Source of the DNA: Marsupella aquatica
Taxonomy: Eukaryota; Marchantiophyta
Length of the DNA: 64,000 bases
Assembly (NCBI GenBank): GCA_973895155.1
Contig: OZ316896.1
Location: 12,462,001-12,526,000, forward strand
Reading direction: 5' to 3'
The notes under the pieces were generated by a model, which did not search any database, was not told the DNA's origin, and saw only the letters and a list, made by a program, of their open reading frames with translations. The position numbers and the translations under genes are program-made. Numbering within the stretch: the first letter of the stretch is position 1; the number at the start of each line of letters is the position of its first letter. Shown one piece after another: positions 61,335-64,000 of the stretch.

Positions 61335-62082
61335 CCTCAGGCAACCAACCAGAAAGGACATGGCAAAACAACTCAAAATTAACGAGGATAGGGGTTTTCT
61401 TGGAATGTTTGCCTCCCTAGCTAGATTGTATGCATTATCTATGGTCCCGTTGCTTGGACGGGATTGTTTATCAATAAAGATGGGGAAAATCAATTGTCTT
61501 GGAGGCAATTGCTCACCCGTCATTGTGGATCTGGCACGCCTACTTTGGTCTACCAGGAGCCAACAATGATATCAATGTATTGGATAGATCTCCACTTGTG
61601 AACAACTTTCTTAGAAGCAAAGCTCATGAGATGGGGATTCACAGTGAACGGGAGAAAATATGACAGGTACTACCTTTTAATTGATTCCATATATCCTGAA
61701 GATTCATTTGGTCAAATTTTGTTCCAACTATTCTACTTCCGCAGGGTGAGGTAAGAAGTGGTTTTCAAAATGCCAAGAGGGAGCACGGAAAGATGTGGAG
61801 CATGCTTTCGGTGTTTTGCAGGCCAGGTTTGCAATTATTAGAAACCCTGCAAGGATTCATGACGTTCAAACAATCAAAGACATATGCCTGGCATGTGTCA
61901 TATTACATAATATGATTGTCGAAGATGAGATATTGGAGCAGTTACCAGAAGAATGGGATCAGGGATCAAGACGTTTGATACGGTCCGGTGAAGGAATGAG
62001 GCTACGTACAATAGACTGGCAGCAATTATACTTAGCAGTCACAGGGATTATTGAAGACACTTCAGTCCATTTTATGCTTTGA
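61335..62082 (+). pseudogene. Harbinger-type transposase (Plant_tran-like), 3' part
   Basis: Continuation of the relic at 59,408-59,841: LRQPTRKDMAKQLKINEDRG and FLGMFASL. A 4-base CTAG duplication (61,417-61,424) then shifts the frame exactly where the first catalytic Asp (DCMHY-like) should be. Further on, other frames read KSIVLEAIAHPSLWIWHAYF, GLPGANNDINVLDRSPLVNN (second Asp) and VNGRKYDRYYLLIDSIYP. From 61,795 the frame is intact with EHAFGVLQARFAIIRNPARI (Glu), ACVILHNMIVEDE and a C-terminus at 62,082. Several frameshifts make it non-functional. Confidence 0.88.
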
Positions 62083-62385
62083 AATGACACAGTAGACCAT
62101 TTGTGGGCTCTGAAAGGTAGAGGGCATCACTTTCATTACGTGAGCAATTTTGAGTGAGCAATTTTGAGTAGTTTTGACCATTGTTAATAACAATATATCC
62201 ATACTTTGATCAAAACTGACTCTTTGAGTAGTAGGGATCGCTATCGGGTATTATCACAGTAGGTTTGTACTAGGGTAGGACATTGTAGGCATGGGAGATT
62301 CTTCTTGATGCTCATGAGCAGTTGTTGAATCTAGCCGATAAATTTGAGAAATCAAGGGACTGATCAACAAGTAGTTGTTACTGAA
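62083..62385. other. Gene-free stretch after the transposase relic
   Basis: GAGCAATTTTGAGT is tandemly duplicated at about 62,142-62,172. No gene is recognised. The right terminus of the Harbinger element should lie here but I cannot identify it. Confidence 0.4.
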
Positions 62386-62603
62386 AGCTTAAACCACACC
62401 TGCCACTATAAAAGCCTCATTCCATGTCTCACTACTCACCATAAAAGGTGGAACACTAGCACCTTTTGTGGAGTACTTGCCAAAATAGGTTTTGCAGTCA
62501 ACACCTTTTGTGAAGCTCAAAGCCCATTTCTGAACTTGTACTCTTTAGAATGAGAGCTACGGGTTACCCGTAGCCCTTTATAGGGGCAGGTGTGGTTTAA
62601 GCT
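62386..62603. mobile_element. 218-base MITE with about 30-base terminal inverted repeats
   Basis: AGCTTAAACCACACCTGCC (62,386-62,404) is exactly mirrored by GGCAGGTGTGGTTTAAGCT (62,585-62,603). Pairing continues with mismatches through CTATAAAAGCC / GGGCTACGG..CCCTTTATAG. Inside the right arm is a perfect 19-base hairpin GCTACGGGTTACCCGTAGC (62,556-62,574). No coding capacity. A target duplication is not evident. Confidence 0.75.
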
Positions 62604-63012
62604 AGCCGGTATAATTTTAATTTCTGCAAAAAATAATGAGGAGCTTCCCAAACCCGTTCCCAAACAAATTTGTCAAACTTGCTCCCAAACTTGCTCTTGT
62701 TTGCGTGTTGTAAATGTTTTGATAATTAGCTAGAGACATTTTGTTCTGTCCATCAGTATCTCCCACGTGATAGGGAGCATGATAGGAATCAATATTCATT
62801 GAATGTAATTGGAGCACTGTAGCTGCACCAGCTTTAATATTCATTGTATTTGCTCTCTTTTATTCTAGATCAGGTCCAAGTGCCGGCTTATGTATCTCGT
62901 GGCAATTTTATAATGGGTTAAGGTCAGTTGCTTGTCATCAACACAGATTTGACAAGACTTTTCTACACGCAATTGCACATAAGTCAATCTTATCGTGATA
63001 TGTGTTACTTTA

Positions 63013-63336
63013 CTTTAAACCACCACTGTCCATATAAAAGGAGAAGTGTCCAAGACTCCACACTTTTTCATATTTCTCTCCTCTAGTATGAGACTTTGCT
63101 CCATAATTTCAGGAACAGGGTACTAAAAATGGTGAAACCTGGTGTAACCAGGTTTTGTCATGGACGGTGGCGCTTTAAACCACCACTGGCCACATAAAAG
63201 GAGTGTCCAAAACTGCTCCCTTTTTCCACTCCTCTCCTCTACCCTGAGGTTTTGCTCCTCAATCTCAGGAGAAAATACTAAAACCTGGTGAAATCTGTGG
63301 AACCATGTTTTTGTCATGGCTAGTGGTTCTTTAAGC
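63013..63336. mobile_element. Tandem pair of related MITEs
   Basis: Two units of about 160 bases begin with CTTTAAACCACCACTGTCCA (63,013) and GCTTTAAACCACCACTGGCC (63,172). Both continue ..ATAAAAGGAG..TGTCCAA, CTCTCCTCTA, TTTGCTCC and CCTGGTG. The second ends in GTCATGGCTAGTGGTTCTTT and AAGC, the inverted form of its start. The end of the first unit overlaps the start of the second. The termini resemble those of the MITE at 62,386 (TAAACCACACCTGCC). Confidence 0.6.
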
Positions 63337-64000
63337 TTCACGACAATGATGAGCCAAGGGAGCCCACAAGTTGATCAAATGGAATCTAATACCACCTACC
63401 CCCAAAAGTTCTTTTATATACCCGGGGGGTTTGACAAGAGTGTGTCTCGTCATCCAAGCAAAGGCCACTTCATACACTAGAGTTAAAACGGGAGTTAAAA
63501 TGCCTGAGCCAAAATTTGTATGGTTTGGAGGTAATAAATGCAATTCCTTGGAAAATCTCGGGGGTTTCACTTCCACAAAAATGGCACATCACGTGTGACG
63601 AAGGATATGGTCATTTTATTGGTTTGAAGGGAAGACTTAAGAATTTTTGCAGAAGAACAATAGGGTCTTTGAAATCCAATTTTGAGACTTATAAGAATAT
63701 GAGGGTCTTTCTAACCAAAATTAAGGAATATTCCAACTTTATAGGGGTTGAAAAATATTTTTTTCTTACATTTCAGGGGTTCCAAGGCATAAAAACATCG
63801 CAGGGGATGGGGAGACATCCATATAGTGAGACCCCTGAGTGGAAAATGCGGCGGCTTGCTCCATTTTTTAGACCAACTCAAGCAAAAGACTAAGTTTTTG
63901 ACAAAAAACCACATACACACCTGTGGAAAAAGGGACCCACAAGGGGCTCAATGACAGATGACCTAGGTTAGGTAATGGTTTTGCTTGATTGTACTCTCAA
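63337..64000. other. Gene-free stretch
   Basis: A 125-codon plus ORF (63,516-63,893) overlaps other frames and shows no family motif. No repeat array or RNA gene is seen. Confidence 0.4.

Overview
This window reads as nuclear DNA of a land plant with a repeat-rich genome. The evidence is GT-AG introns in two recognisable plant genes, plant-type transposon families, and a short TTTAGGG-type telomere-like tract. The family of reverse transcriptase present and the general texture make a non-flowering plant (lycophyte, fern or bryophyte) more likely than an angiosperm, but I cannot name the species. Only two host genes are clearly functional. All other coding signals belong to, or may belong to, mobile elements.

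Layout. 1-14 kb is repeat-derived: two Helitron-like 3' ends fused to an 18-bp CATCTT minisatellite (2.05-3.50 kb), a 99-bp tandem repeat (3.9 kb), a tRNA-derived SINE-like element (9.2-9.4 kb), degenerate approximately 120-bp repeats (10.1-10.75 kb) and a compound MITE-like block (10.8-11.8 kb). 14,965-17,863 (minus strand) is a four-exon papain-like cysteine protease of the RD19 group. 18.9-21.1 kb (minus) is a decayed non-LTR retrotransposon reverse transcriptase with a zinc-knuckle/endonuclease-like C-terminus. 23,989-25,845 (plus) is an intact 618-residue ORF of unknown function with long coiled coils, preceded by GC-rich 64-bp and 47-bp tandem repeats. 28,995-30,454 and 59,842-61,329 are two copies of one unclassified element of about 1.47 kb, each with 5-bp flanking duplications. 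30.7-33.35 kb is a decayed PIF/Harbinger transposon with convergent transposase and Myb/SANT-like genes. 39.2-39.4 kb is a foldback element and 40.07-40.56 kb a degenerate tandem array.

42,980-57,263 (plus) is the main gene: tripeptidyl peptidase II, which I resolve into 35 exons whose phases all join, with the Asp, His and Ser of the subtilisin triad in exons 1/2, 8 and 12. 59.4-62.1 kb is a second, different Harbinger-type transposase pseudogene, split by the 1.49-kb element. 62.4-63.4 kb holds one MITE and a tandem pair of related MITEs.

The two host genes are unrelated neighbours. The protease acts in the vacuole/secretory system and TPP2 trims peptides downstream of the proteasome. The most useful leads are the unknown 618-residue protein, the nested insertion with its exact target duplication, the Helitron/minisatellite association, and the parallel loss of the first catalytic Asp in both transposases.
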